From NCBI RefSeq assembly GCF_014648595.1, contig NZ_BMRK01000001.1, positions 62,001-126,000 of the forward strand: a DNA stretch of 64,000 bases, written 5' to 3'. The notes below the pieces were generated by a model. That model worked only from the letters and a program-made list of their open reading frames with translations, did not search any database and had not been told where the DNA came from. Origin of the DNA: Nocardioides luteus (lineage in GTDB: Bacteria; Actinomycetota; Actinomycetes; Propionibacteriales; Nocardioidaceae). Below, piece by piece: positions 8,523 to 15,923 of the stretch. Made by a program: the position numbers and the translations under genes. Position 1 is the stretch's first letter. Every line of letters begins with the position of its first letter.

Positions 8523-9914
8523 TCAGACGATCGCCCAGACGATGGCCGCTGCCACGAAGCCGACGAGCGAGAGCACCGTCTCCAGCACCGTCCAGGTCGC
8601 CAGCGTCTGCTTCACGGACATGTTGAAGTAGCGCGAGACGATCCAGAAGCCGCCGTCGTTGACGTGGCTGAGCACGATCGAGCCGGCGGCGATCGCGACC
8701 GCGATGACGGCGAGCTCGGGCTGGGAGTAGCCGGAGCCGAGGGTCGGCGCGATGATGCCGCCGGTGGTCACGATCGCCACGGTCGCCGAGCCCTGGGCGA
8801 TGCGCAGCGCGCAGGAGATGACGTAGGCGAGCAGCAGCACCGGCAGGCCGGCGTCGGAGAGCACCTCGGCGAGCGCGGCACCCACGCCGGTCGCAGAGAT
8901 GACCGCGCCGAAGAACGCACCGGCACCGACGACCAGCAGGATCATGCCGACCGGCCGGAGCGATGCGCCGGTGAACTCCGAGATCTCCTCCAGGCTCATC
9001 CCGCGCCGGATGCCGAGGAGCCAGAAGGCGAGCAGCACGGCGATCGTGAGCGCGACGGCCGGGTTGCCGAGGAAGGTGAGCACGCTGAGCAGCCGGCCCG
9101 GGTCGAGCAGCATCGTGCCGAAGGTCGCGCCGAGAATCAGGACCAGCGGCACCGCGATGACGCCGAGCACGAGGGCGAGCGAGACGGGCGCGGTGGTGGT
9201 CTCGGCGTCCTTCTCCGCCTCGGTCTCGGCCACCAGGAGATCCTCGGGCACCGAGACCGGAACCCGCGGGGCGACCCACATCGGGAAGAGGATGCCGGCC
9301 GCGGCGAAGGCGGGCAGGCCGCAGAGCAGGCCCATGATGATCAGCCAGCCGAGGTCGACGCCGAGGAGCCCGCCCAGGGCGGTCGGGCCGGGGTGGGGCG
9401 GCAGGAAGGCGTGGGTCATCGACAGGCCGGCGAGGACCGGCAGGGCGTAGAGGACCAGCGAGCGGCCGCCGCGGTGGGCGGCGACGTACACCAGGGGCGC
9501 GAGCACGAAGATGCCGATGTCGAAGAAGACCGGGATGCCGAAGATCAGGCCGACCAGGCCCATCGCGACCGGCGTGCCGCGCTCGCCGAAGAAGCCGATC
9601 AGCCGCGAGGCCAGTACGTCGGCACCACCCGAGCGCTCCAGGAGCGAGCCGAGCACGGTGCCGAGGCCGATGATGAGCGCGATGTGGCCCAGCACCCCGC
9701 CGAAGCCGGTCTCGATGAGCGACTCGCTCGAGGAGAGGGCGGTGCCCACCATCTCCTCGACGGACAGGCCGGCCACGAGGGCGAGGCCGATACCGCTGAT
9801 GAAGAGCGCGATGAAGGGTTCGAGCTTGACCTTGATGATCAGAAAGAGGAGCACGGCGATCGCGGCTGCGCAGAGCAGCAGCAGACCGGTCGTGCTTGTC
9901 TGGAGCCAGTGCAT
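8523..9914 (-). CDS. GntP-family gluconate/sugar-acid:H+ symporter
   Basis: 463 residues from the ATG at 9914. Roughly a dozen hydrophobic helices; the run FIALFISGIGLALVAGLS and the HAFLPPHPGPTA loop are typical of the GntP/GntT/DsdX family, whose members import gluconate, other aldonates or D-serine. It is the last gene of a minus-strand operon whose other members are a KDPG aldolase, a deacylase and a PLP enzyme. That context points to a sugar acid, possibly amino- or acylamino-substituted, rather than plain gluconate, for which a gluconate kinase would be expected and is absent. Confidence 0.88.
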   Translation of the reverse strand: MHWLQTSTTGLLLLCAAAIAVLLFLIIKVKLEPFIALFISGIGLALVAGLSVEEMVGTALSSSESLIETGFGGVLGHIALIIGLGTVLGSLLERSGGADVLASRLIGFFGERGTPVAMGLVGLIFGIPVFFDIGIFVLAPLVYVAAHRGGRSLVLYALPVLAGLSMTHAFLPPHPGPTALGGLLGVDLGWLIIMGLLCGLPAFAAAGILFPMWVAPRVPVSVPEDLLVAETEAEKDAETTTAPVSLALVLGVIAVPLVLILGATFGTMLLDPGRLLSVLTFLGNPAVALTIAVLLAFWLLGIRRGMSLEEISEFTGASLRPVGMILLVVGAGAFFGAVISATGVGAALAEVLSDAGLPVLLLAYVISCALRIAQGSATVAIVTTGGIIAPTLGSGYSQPELAVIAVAIAAGSIVLSHVNDGGFWIVSRYFNMSVKQTLATWTVLETVLSLVGFVAAAIVWAIV

Positions 9915-9948
9915 GGGTTCTCCGGTCGGTCGGGGTGGGGGAGGGGGT

Positions 9949-10590
9949 TCAGCGCAGAGCTGCGCGGAAATGGGCGGCGTTGGTGGTGATCTGCTCCCAC
10001 CTCGCCTCGTCGACGTCGGCGGGCTGGACAACCGACGTCCCGGCGGTCACGGCGAGGGCGCCGGCCCGCAGGAACTCCGCGGCGTTGTCCTCGTCGACAC
10101 CGCCGGAAGGGATCAGGTCGACCTCGGGGTACGGACCCCGCAGGTCGGAGAGGTGACGCGGGCCGAGCGCCCGGGCCGGGAAGATCTTGACCGCGTCGGC
10201 GCCGAGGGTGTGAGCGGTGAGCACCTCGGTCGGGGTGAGCGCACCGAGGATCACGGCGGCGCCCGCGGCGTGGCCGGCGGCGACGATCTCGACGGCCTCC
10301 GGCGGCAGCCCGGGCGTGACCAGGAACCGAGCGCCTGCGGCGAGGGCGGCGCACGCCTGCTCGGCGGTCAGCACGGTGCCGGCACCGACGACGATCTCCT
10401 CCTCGCGGGTCTCGGCGCTCACGCGGGCGAGCAGGTCGGTCAGGCCGGGCGTCGTGTAGGTCAGCTCGACGGTGCGGATGCCACCGGCGGCCAGCGCGCG
10501 ACAGAGGGCGACGGGGTCCTCGAGGCGGCTTGCGCGGACGACCACCAGCGCCCGGTCGGCACGGAGCGTGTCGATCGCAGGATCGCTCAT
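9949..10590 (-). CDS. KDPG/KHG aldolase
   Basis: 213 residues, normal length for 2-dehydro-3-deoxy-6-phosphogluconate aldolase (EdA family). The Schiff-base Lys135 lies in ADAVKIFPA; VELTYTTP carries the catalytic Glu42 and VVGAGTV follows. It would split KDPG into pyruvate and glyceraldehyde-3-phosphate. Its start overlaps the deacylase stop by 4 bases (ATGA), and the permease follows 34 bases later. The divergent KDG kinase would supply KDPG, giving a closed lower pathway. Some family members cleave unphosphorylated 4-hydroxy-2-oxoglutarate instead. Confidence 0.9.
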   Translation of the reverse strand: MSDPAIDTLRADRALVVVRASRLEDPVALCRALAAGGIRTVELTYTTPGLTDLLARVSAETREEEIVVGAGTVLTAEQACAALAAGARFLVTPGLPPEAVEIVAAGHAAGAAVILGALTPTEVLTAHTLGADAVKIFPARALGPRHLSDLRGPYPEVDLIPSGGVDEDNAAEFLRAGALAVTAGTSVVQPADVDEARWEQITTNAAHFRAALR

Positions 10591-12197
10591 CGGGCTCGGG
10601 TTCCTTCGTCGGTGCGGCGCAGAGCGCGGCCGGGCAGGGCGTCGGTGCGGTGGCCGTCCTCGATGACCGCGGTGCCGTTGACCAGCACCCAGTCGATGCC
10701 GCGCGCCTGCTGGCGCGGCTCCTCGAAGGTGGCGGTGTCCTGGACGGTGTCGGGGTCGAGCAGCACCAGGTCGGCTGCGTACCCCTCACGAATCAGGCCG
10801 CGCTCGTGCAGCCGCAGCCGGGCCGCGGGGCGGCCGGTCAGGTGGTGGATGCAGTCGACCAGGTCGAGCACGCCCAGCTCGCGTACGTAACGGGCGAGGT
10901 AGCGGGGGAAGGTGCCCCAGGCCCGCGGGTGCGGCCGCTCGCCGACCAGGAGCGCGTCGCTGCCGCCGCAGTGGGTGCGGTGGCGCATGATCGTCTGCAC
11001 GTTCTCCTCGTGGCCGACGTGCTGCAGGATCGTGGTGGCCATCCGGTCGCGGACGAGCAGGTCGAAGAAGACGTCGGTGGCCACCCGGCCGCCCTCCTCG
11101 GCGATCTCGGCGACGGTGCGGCCGACGTATCCGGACAGCTCGGGGTTGCGTACGCCGCTGATCTGGATCGTGCGCCAGTCGGTCACGCAGCCGTGGCAGC
11201 CGTCGGTGCCGACATGGTCGAGCTCGTGGGCGATGCGGGCCCGGTCGGTGGGGTCGGCGATCCGGGTGAGCAGCGCATCCGGGCCGCCCGAGGTCGCCCA
11301 GCTGGGCAGCACGGCGTTGAGCGTGGTCGAGCCGGGTAGGTAGGGGTAGCTGTCGAGGGTGATGTCGACGCCGTCGGCCAGGCCGGTCTCGATGAGGTCG
11401 ATCAGCTCGCCGGCGCGGCCGCGGTTGGGCTCGAAGTTCATGGTCGCGTGGGTGAGATGGAGCGCGCAGCCCGAGGCGCGGGCGACGTCGATCATCTCCG
11501 CGTACGCCTCCAGCGCGCCGGCGCCGTAGGAGCGGTGGTGCGGGCTGTAGTAGCCGCCCGCCTCGGCGACCGTGCGGCACAGCGTGGCCAGCTCCTGGTC
11601 GTCGGCGAACATGCTCGGCGGGTAGGTCAGGCCGCTGCTCATCCCGACGGCGCCCTCCTCGAGACCGACCCGCAGCAGCCGGGCCATCTCGGTGATCTCG
11701 GTGGGGGCCGCGGGCCGGTTGTCGGGGCCGACGACCATCAGCCGCAGCGTCCCCTGCGGCACCAGGTACGCCGCGTTGCACGCGATCCCGCGGTCGAGCC
11801 GGTCCAGGTAGCCGGCGACGGTGTCCCAGTCGAAGTCGAAGTCGTCCGGCTCGCCGTTCCAGCCCGCGATCTGGCGGCGCAGCTGGGCGCGGGTGGTGGG
11901 GTCGGTGGGCGCGAAGGAGAGACCGTCCTGCCCGACGACCTCGAGCGTGATCCCCTGGCTCACCTTGGCCGTGTGGTCGGGGTTGACCAGGATCTGCAGG
12001 TCCGAGTGGGCGTGCATGTCGATGAAGCCCGGGGTCAGCGCCCGCCCGGCGGCGTCGATGGTGCGCCGGGCGGCCGGGGCGCCGCCGTCGGTGTGGATGC
12101 CCGTGATCCGCCCTGCGTCGACGCTGACGTGGGCGGGGAAGGCCGCGGCGCCGGTGCCGTCGATGACGGTCGCGTCTCGGATGAGCAGGTCGGTCAT
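10587..12197 (-). CDS. D-aminoacylase-family amidohydrolase (N-acyl-D-amino acid / N-acyl amino-sugar-acid deacylase)
   Basis: 536 residues, ATG start. Metal-dependent amidohydrolase fold: an N-terminal beta-sandwich strand region, then PGFIDMHAHSD (His62, His64, Asp66) opening the TIM barrel. Family members remove acetyl or other acyl groups from N-acyl-D-amino acids. The loop that in classical D-aminoacylases reads VGNCG, with a zinc-binding Cys, here reads VGQDGLSFAP, so Asp91 replaces Cys. Overlaps the aldolase gene by 4 bases and follows the PLP lyase after 16. In this operon it could deacetylate an N-acetylated amino sugar acid before deamination; an N-acyl-D-amino acid substrate is the alternative. 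Confidence 0.82.
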   Translation of the reverse strand: MTDLLIRDATVIDGTGAAAFPAHVSVDAGRITGIHTDGGAPAARRTIDAAGRALTPGFIDMHAHSDLQILVNPDHTAKVSQGITLEVVGQDGLSFAPTDPTTRAQLRRQIAGWNGEPDDFDFDWDTVAGYLDRLDRGIACNAAYLVPQGTLRLMVVGPDNRPAAPTEITEMARLLRVGLEEGAVGMSSGLTYPPSMFADDQELATLCRTVAEAGGYYSPHHRSYGAGALEAYAEMIDVARASGCALHLTHATMNFEPNRGRAGELIDLIETGLADGVDITLDSYPYLPGSTTLNAVLPSWATSGGPDALLTRIADPTDRARIAHELDHVGTDGCHGCVTDWRTIQISGVRNPELSGYVGRTVAEIAEEGGRVATDVFFDLLVRDRMATTILQHVGHEENVQTIMRHRTHCGGSDALLVGERPHPRAWGTFPRYLARYVRELGVLDLVDCIHHLTGRPAARLRLHERGLIREGYAADLVLLDPDTVQDTATFEEPRQQARGIDWVLVNGTAVIEDGHRTDALPGRALRRTDEGTRAR

Positions 12198-12213
12198 GGT
12201 CGCTCCTCGGGTC

Positions 12214-13557
12214 TCAGAACCAGGTGCGCACGAGGTCGACGACGATCGGGTCGGCGGCGTCGGCGTCGTCGAGGACCGGGATCAGCCCCCACTTGTCGAA
12301 GGCGGTGCACGGGTGGGAGAGCCCCAGGCGGAGCTCGTCGCCGATCTCGACGGGCGCAGCAGCGTCGGTGTCGGCCTCGGGGTCCCAGCGCAGGAACCCG
12401 TGCTGGTCGTTGAGCGCGGTGACCGCGACGCCGGTGATCGGGGTGGCCGGGTCGCCGGTGTGCCGGGCGCGCACCAGCTGGGCCTCCGGCATCCCCTCGT
12501 CGAAGGGCAGGTCACGCTTGCCGGCGTCGAAGAGCGCCAGCCCTGGCTCCGGCTGGGACGAGATCCGCACCCAGCCGTGCAGCGCGCTGCGCAGGGACGG
12601 GCCGGTGGTGCGCGGAGCGCTGCCCAGTGGCGAGATGCCGCGGTAGAAGCCGTCGTCGTGGGTGATGTAGGCGCCGCTGCGCAGCACCACCCGGGCCTCG
12701 TCGGAGGCGACCAGCGGGGCGAGCGCGTCGGCGACCTGCTCGAAGTAGGCGCTGCCGCCGGCGCTCACCACCGGGGTGCGCCCCTCGGGCACGAGGTGGG
12801 CGACCCGCCGGTGCAGGGACAGCAGGCTGTCGACGTACGCATGGACGACGGAGAGCGCGGCCTCGTCGCTGCTGTGCGAGAGGGCGCCCTCGTAGCCGGT
12901 CACGCCTGCGAGCTCGAGGTGGGGTGAGGCCGCCACTGCTTCGGCGACCGCGATCCCGGTCTCCTCGTCACGGGCGCCGGTGCGGCCGCCCGCACCGCCG
13001 CGCTCGACGAGGACGGCGAGCGGACGTCGCGCGCCCACCTCGGCGGCATGAGCAGCGAGCGCGTCGTGCATCAGCGCGACCGTCCGCGGCGAGTCGGCCC
13101 ACACGAAGACCTCCAGGTCGGGGTCCGCGGTGAGCTGGTCGGAGATCCAGCGCAGGGCGAGCGGAGAGACGATCGCGTTGGCGACGATCACCCGGGAGAC
13201 GCCGAAGGCACGGGCCACGGCGAGCTGCGGGAGGTTGGCGACCGTGATCGCCCAGGAGCCCGCGGCGAGCTGCTCGGCCCACAGCTGCGGCGCCATCGTG
13301 GTCTTGCCGTGCGGGGCCAGGGCGACGCCGCGCTCGGCACACCAGGCGGCCAGCACGTCACGGTTGTGGGTCATCGCCGCCCGGGAGAGCGAGAGCAGGG
13401 GAGTGGGGAGCTGGGAGAGCCGGGGCGCCTCGTCGAGCACCTCGGCGACGGTGCGTCCCCACAGCGCGGGCGGGATCGCCTTGTGACGCCAGTCGACCCG
13501 CTCCTCGCGCAGCGCCGCGACGGCGCTCGTGTCGATGTGGGCTGCCGGGTGATCCAT
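12214..13557 (-). CDS. DSD1-like fold-type III PLP enzyme (amino-acid deaminase/ammonia-lyase)
   Basis: 447 residues. Start is the ATG at 13557 with GAGAGG 8 nt upstream; the open frame extends further but through the operator region. The alanine-racemase-like N-terminal barrel carries the PLP lysine in APHGKTTMAPQL, a variant of the RPHxKTHK motif of D-threonine aldolase/D-serine dehydratase. ALSHPCTAFDKW near the C-terminus resembles the metal-binding HxCxxF segment of that family (His and Cys both present). First gene of the minus operon. Next to a KDG kinase, a KDPG aldolase and RidA, the best inferred reaction is ammonia elimination from a 2-amino-2-deoxy-aldonate such as D-glucosaminate to give KDG. 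A D-Ser/D-Thr-type deaminase is the alternative. Confidence 0.78.
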   Translation of the reverse strand: MDHPAAHIDTSAVAALREERVDWRHKAIPPALWGRTVAEVLDEAPRLSQLPTPLLSLSRAAMTHNRDVLAAWCAERGVALAPHGKTTMAPQLWAEQLAAGSWAITVANLPQLAVARAFGVSRVIVANAIVSPLALRWISDQLTADPDLEVFVWADSPRTVALMHDALAAHAAEVGARRPLAVLVERGGAGGRTGARDEETGIAVAEAVAASPHLELAGVTGYEGALSHSSDEAALSVVHAYVDSLLSLHRRVAHLVPEGRTPVVSAGGSAYFEQVADALAPLVASDEARVVLRSGAYITHDDGFYRGISPLGSAPRTTGPSLRSALHGWVRISSQPEPGLALFDAGKRDLPFDEGMPEAQLVRARHTGDPATPITGVAVTALNDQHGFLRWDPEADTDAAAPVEIGDELRLGLSHPCTAFDKWGLIPVLDDADAADPIVVDLVRTWF

Positions 13558-13575
13558 CGCCCGTCCTCTCTGCAT

Positions 13576-13592
13576 GTTGCAAATTATGCAAC
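13576..13592. promoter_or_regulatory. Inverted-repeat operator, probable IclR-type site
   Basis: GTTGCA-aatta-TGCAAC, perfect 6-bp arms with a 5-nt spacer, in a conspicuously AT-rich stretch between the two divergent operons. Its size and position, just downstream of a minus-strand promoter, fit the site of the IclR regulator encoded at 14743-15489. Confidence 0.55.
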
Positions 13593-13617
13593 GACGATTG
13601 CGTAATTCGATTCTGTA

Positions 13618-13647
13618 GTTGTAGCATCGGTCGCGCCGACCGGTCAA
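13618..13647 (-). promoter_or_regulatory. Candidate promoter of the lyase-deacylase-aldolase-permease operon
   Basis: Read on the minus strand: -35 TTGACC (13642-13647), an 18-nt spacer, and -10 TACAAC (13618-13623). Transcription would start just before the GTTGCA/TGCAAC inverted repeat, so a bound regulator would block it. A weaker plus-strand candidate (TTGCGT at 13598, TAGCAT at 13622) could serve the KDG kinase operon. Confidence 0.45.
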
Positions 13648-13705
13648 CGGTCGGCATCGGACCAACAGGTCGGGCCAACCGGACCACGAGGGAGGAGCTG
13701 CATCC

Positions 13706-14746
13706 GTGGGCAGCAGCGGAGACGTGCGGGCGGTCTGCCTGGGCGAGGCGATGGTCGTCCTGCGCCCCGACGGCGACCAGCCGCTGGCGGCGGCGACCAC
13801 CCTGCTGCGCTCGGTCGGTGGTGCCGAGGCCAACGTGGCCGGAGGCCTGGCCGCGCTCGGCGTGCCGACGGCCTGGGTCTCGCGGCTCGGCCAGGACCCG
13901 TTCGGCGACGTCGTCGTCGACGACCTCACCGGCCGCGGCGTGCAGGTCGAGGTCGACCGCGACCCCGCACGTCCCACCGGGCTCTACGTCAAGGAGCCCG
14001 CTCCCGGCGGCAGCCGCATGCACTACTACCGCGCCGGCTCCGCCGCGGCCGCGATGGACGCGGACCTGCTCGCCCGGCCCGGCGTCGTCGCGGCGCTCGC
14101 CTCGGCCGAGGTCGTGCACACCTCCGGCATCACCCTCGGCATCCTCGAGGAGGACTCGGGCCTCGTCGCCCGGCTCCTCGCGCTGCGCGAGAAGCACGGC
14201 TTCCGGCTCAGTGTCGACCTCAACTGGCGGCCCGCGCTGTGGACCGGGGCCAGCACCGCGCCGCTGCTCGCCCTGCTCCGTGCCGCCGACGTCGTCCTGC
14301 TCGGCGCCGACGAGGCCCGGGCCGCACTCGGCGCGCAGACTCCGGAGGATCTCCGTGAGCTCCTCGGTCCGCGGCCACGGCTGGTGATCAAGTCGGACTC
14401 TCATGCCGCGGGGGAGTACGACGTCGACGGCCGCGCGACCCAGGTGCCGGCGCTCCGGGTCGACGTCGTGGAGCCGGTCGGTGCCGGCGACGGCTTCGCC
14501 GCGGGCTATCTCGCCGGGCTCGTCGACGGGAGCGGTCCGGTTGCCCGGCTGCGCCAAGGCCACCTCGTCGCCGCTACCGTGCTGGCCGCACCCGGTGACC
14601 ATGCGGCCCCGCCGCCCGCCGACGTACGCTCCCGGCTGCTGGCATCCTCCGAGGAGGAGTGGGCCGCGACGCGGGTGAGCGCCGACGGCATCGTCTCCCC
14701 GGCGCTGACGAACGATGCGCCGACGACCGACGAGGAGACCCGATGA
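13706..14746 (+). CDS. PfkB-family 2-keto-3-deoxygluconate (KDG) kinase
   Basis: 346 residues, GTG start with GGGAGGAG upstream. The N-terminus has SVGGAEANVAGGLAALG (PfkB sugar-binding side) and the C-terminal PfkB signature is PVGAGDGFAAGYLAG with the catalytic Asp. LSVDLNWRPALW matches the KDG-kinase subgroup, where it precedes the ATP site. The reaction would be KDG + ATP to KDPG, feeding the aldolase encoded on the other side of the divergent promoter region. Overlaps the IclR gene by 4 bases (ATGA). The sugar specificity rests on subgroup motifs plus context. Confidence 0.85.
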   Translation: MGSSGDVRAVCLGEAMVVLRPDGDQPLAAATTLLRSVGGAEANVAGGLAALGVPTAWVSRLGQDPFGDVVVDDLTGRGVQVEVDRDPARPTGLYVKEPAPGGSRMHYYRAGSAAAAMDADLLARPGVVAALASAEVVHTSGITLGILEEDSGLVARLLALREKHGFRLSVDLNWRPALWTGASTAPLLALLRAADVVLLGADEARAALGAQTPEDLRELLGPRPRLVIKSDSHAAGEYDVDGRATQVPALRVDVVEPVGAGDGFAAGYLAGLVDGSGPVARLRQGHLVAATVLAAPGDHAAPPPADVRSRLLASSEEEWAATRVSADGIVSPALTNDAPTTDEETR

Positions 14747-15489
14747 GCCAGAGCCTCTCCCGCGCGCTGCGGATCCTGATCGAGCTCGGCGAGGGCGAAC
14801 GGTCCCTCGACCAGGTCGCTGCCAGCCTCGAGGTCCACAAGACCACCGCCATGCGGCTGCTGCACACCCTGGAGGCCGACCGGTTCGTACGCCGCGACGA
14901 CCGCCAGCGCTACCACCTCGGCTCGCGGCTCTTCGCCCTGGGCGGCGCCGCGCTCGCCCAGCACGCGATCCGCGACGTCGCCCAGCCCCATCTGAACCGG
15001 CTCGCGGCCGAGGCCGGCGGACAGGCGGTCCACCTCGCTGCCTACGAGAACGGCACGGCCATCTACATCGCCAAGGTGGAGAACACCCACGCCGTGCGGA
15101 TGTACTCGCGCGTCGGGCTGCCCGCCGCCCTGCACGCGACCGCCGTCGGCAAGGTGCTGGTCGCCGGCCTGCCTCCCGGCGAGCAGGAGGCGGTGATCGC
15201 CGGCATCGACTTCCGGCCCTTCACCAGCCGCACCATCGCCGACGCGGCGGCCTACCGCGAGGTGCTCGCGAAGACCCGGGAGCAGGGCTGGGCCGAGGAC
15301 GCCGCCGAGCACGAGGACTTCATCAACTGCGTCGGGGCGCCCGTGCGGGACGAGGCCGGGCGCGTGGTCGCCGCGGTCTCGGTCTCCGTGCCCGACGTCA
15401 TCCTGCCCCGCGAGGGCGTGCGCGGTCTGGTGCCGCAGCTCCTCGCCGCCACCGAAGCGATCTCCGCCGACTGGGTCGGCGCGAGATAG
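14743..15489 (+). CDS. IclR-family transcriptional regulator
   Basis: 248 residues from the ATG at 14743, which overlaps the kinase stop. The N-terminal winged HTH includes DQVAASLEVHKTTAMRLLHT; the C-terminal effector domain has the family pattern HATAVGKVLVAGLPP and the closing CVGAPVRDEAGRVVAAVSVS. IclR proteins of this kind often respond to a sugar-acid intermediate (KdgR binds KDG). It lies within the pathway operon and probably acts at the inverted repeat 13576-13592, controlling both operons. Confidence 0.9.
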   Translation: MSQSLSRALRILIELGEGERSLDQVAASLEVHKTTAMRLLHTLEADRFVRRDDRQRYHLGSRLFALGGAALAQHAIRDVAQPHLNRLAAEAGGQAVHLAAYENGTAIYIAKVENTHAVRMYSRVGLPAALHATAVGKVLVAGLPPGEQEAVIAGIDFRPFTSRTIADAAAYREVLAKTREQGWAEDAAEHEDFINCVGAPVRDEAGRVVAAVSVSVPDVILPREGVRGLVPQLLAATEAISADWVGAR

Positions 15490-15518
15490 TGAGCCAACCC
15501 CGAGAGGAAACCCGTCCC

Positions 15519-15923
15519 ATGTCCGACATCCGCATCTCCACCGACCAGGCTCCTGCCCCCGCCCACACCTTCTCCCAGGGCGTCGTCCGCGGAGGTCTGC
15601 TCCAGGTCTCCGGCCAGGGCCCGGTCGACCCCGAGACCAACGAGTACCTCCACCCCGGGGACGTCAAGGCCCAGACCGTACGCACCCTGCAGAACGTCGA
15701 GGCGATCCTGGCCGCCGCGGGCGCCGGCTTCGACGACGTCCTCATGCTGCGCGTCTACCTGACCAGCCGCGACGACTTCGCTGCGATGAACGAGGCGTAT
15801 GGCGAGTTCATCGGCTCCCGGGTGGTCGAGGGCGGCATCCTCCCGTCCCGCACCACCGTGATGACCGGCCTGCCGCGCGAGGAGATGCTCGTCGAGATCG
15901 ACGCGCTCGCCGTCGCCCGCTAA
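15519..15923 (+). CDS. RidA-family enamine/imine deaminase
   Basis: 134 residues, ATG at 15519. YjgF/RidA fold with LLQVSGQGPVDPETN and the C-terminal VEIDALAVAR. An R-x-Y-L segment (RVYLTSRDDF) supplies the arginine that binds the substrate carboxylate in active RidAs. RidA hydrolyses the reactive 2-aminoacrylate-type enamines released by PLP eliminases. Its place in this operon strongly suggests that the PLP enzyme at 12214-13557 makes such an intermediate. The stop codon overlaps that of the convergent acyltransferase gene. Confidence 0.9.
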   Translation: MSDIRISTDQAPAPAHTFSQGVVRGGLLQVSGQGPVDPETNEYLHPGDVKAQTVRTLQNVEAILAAAGAGFDDVLMLRVYLTSRDDFAAMNEAYGEFIGSRVVEGGILPSRTTVMTGLPREEMLVEIDALAVAR

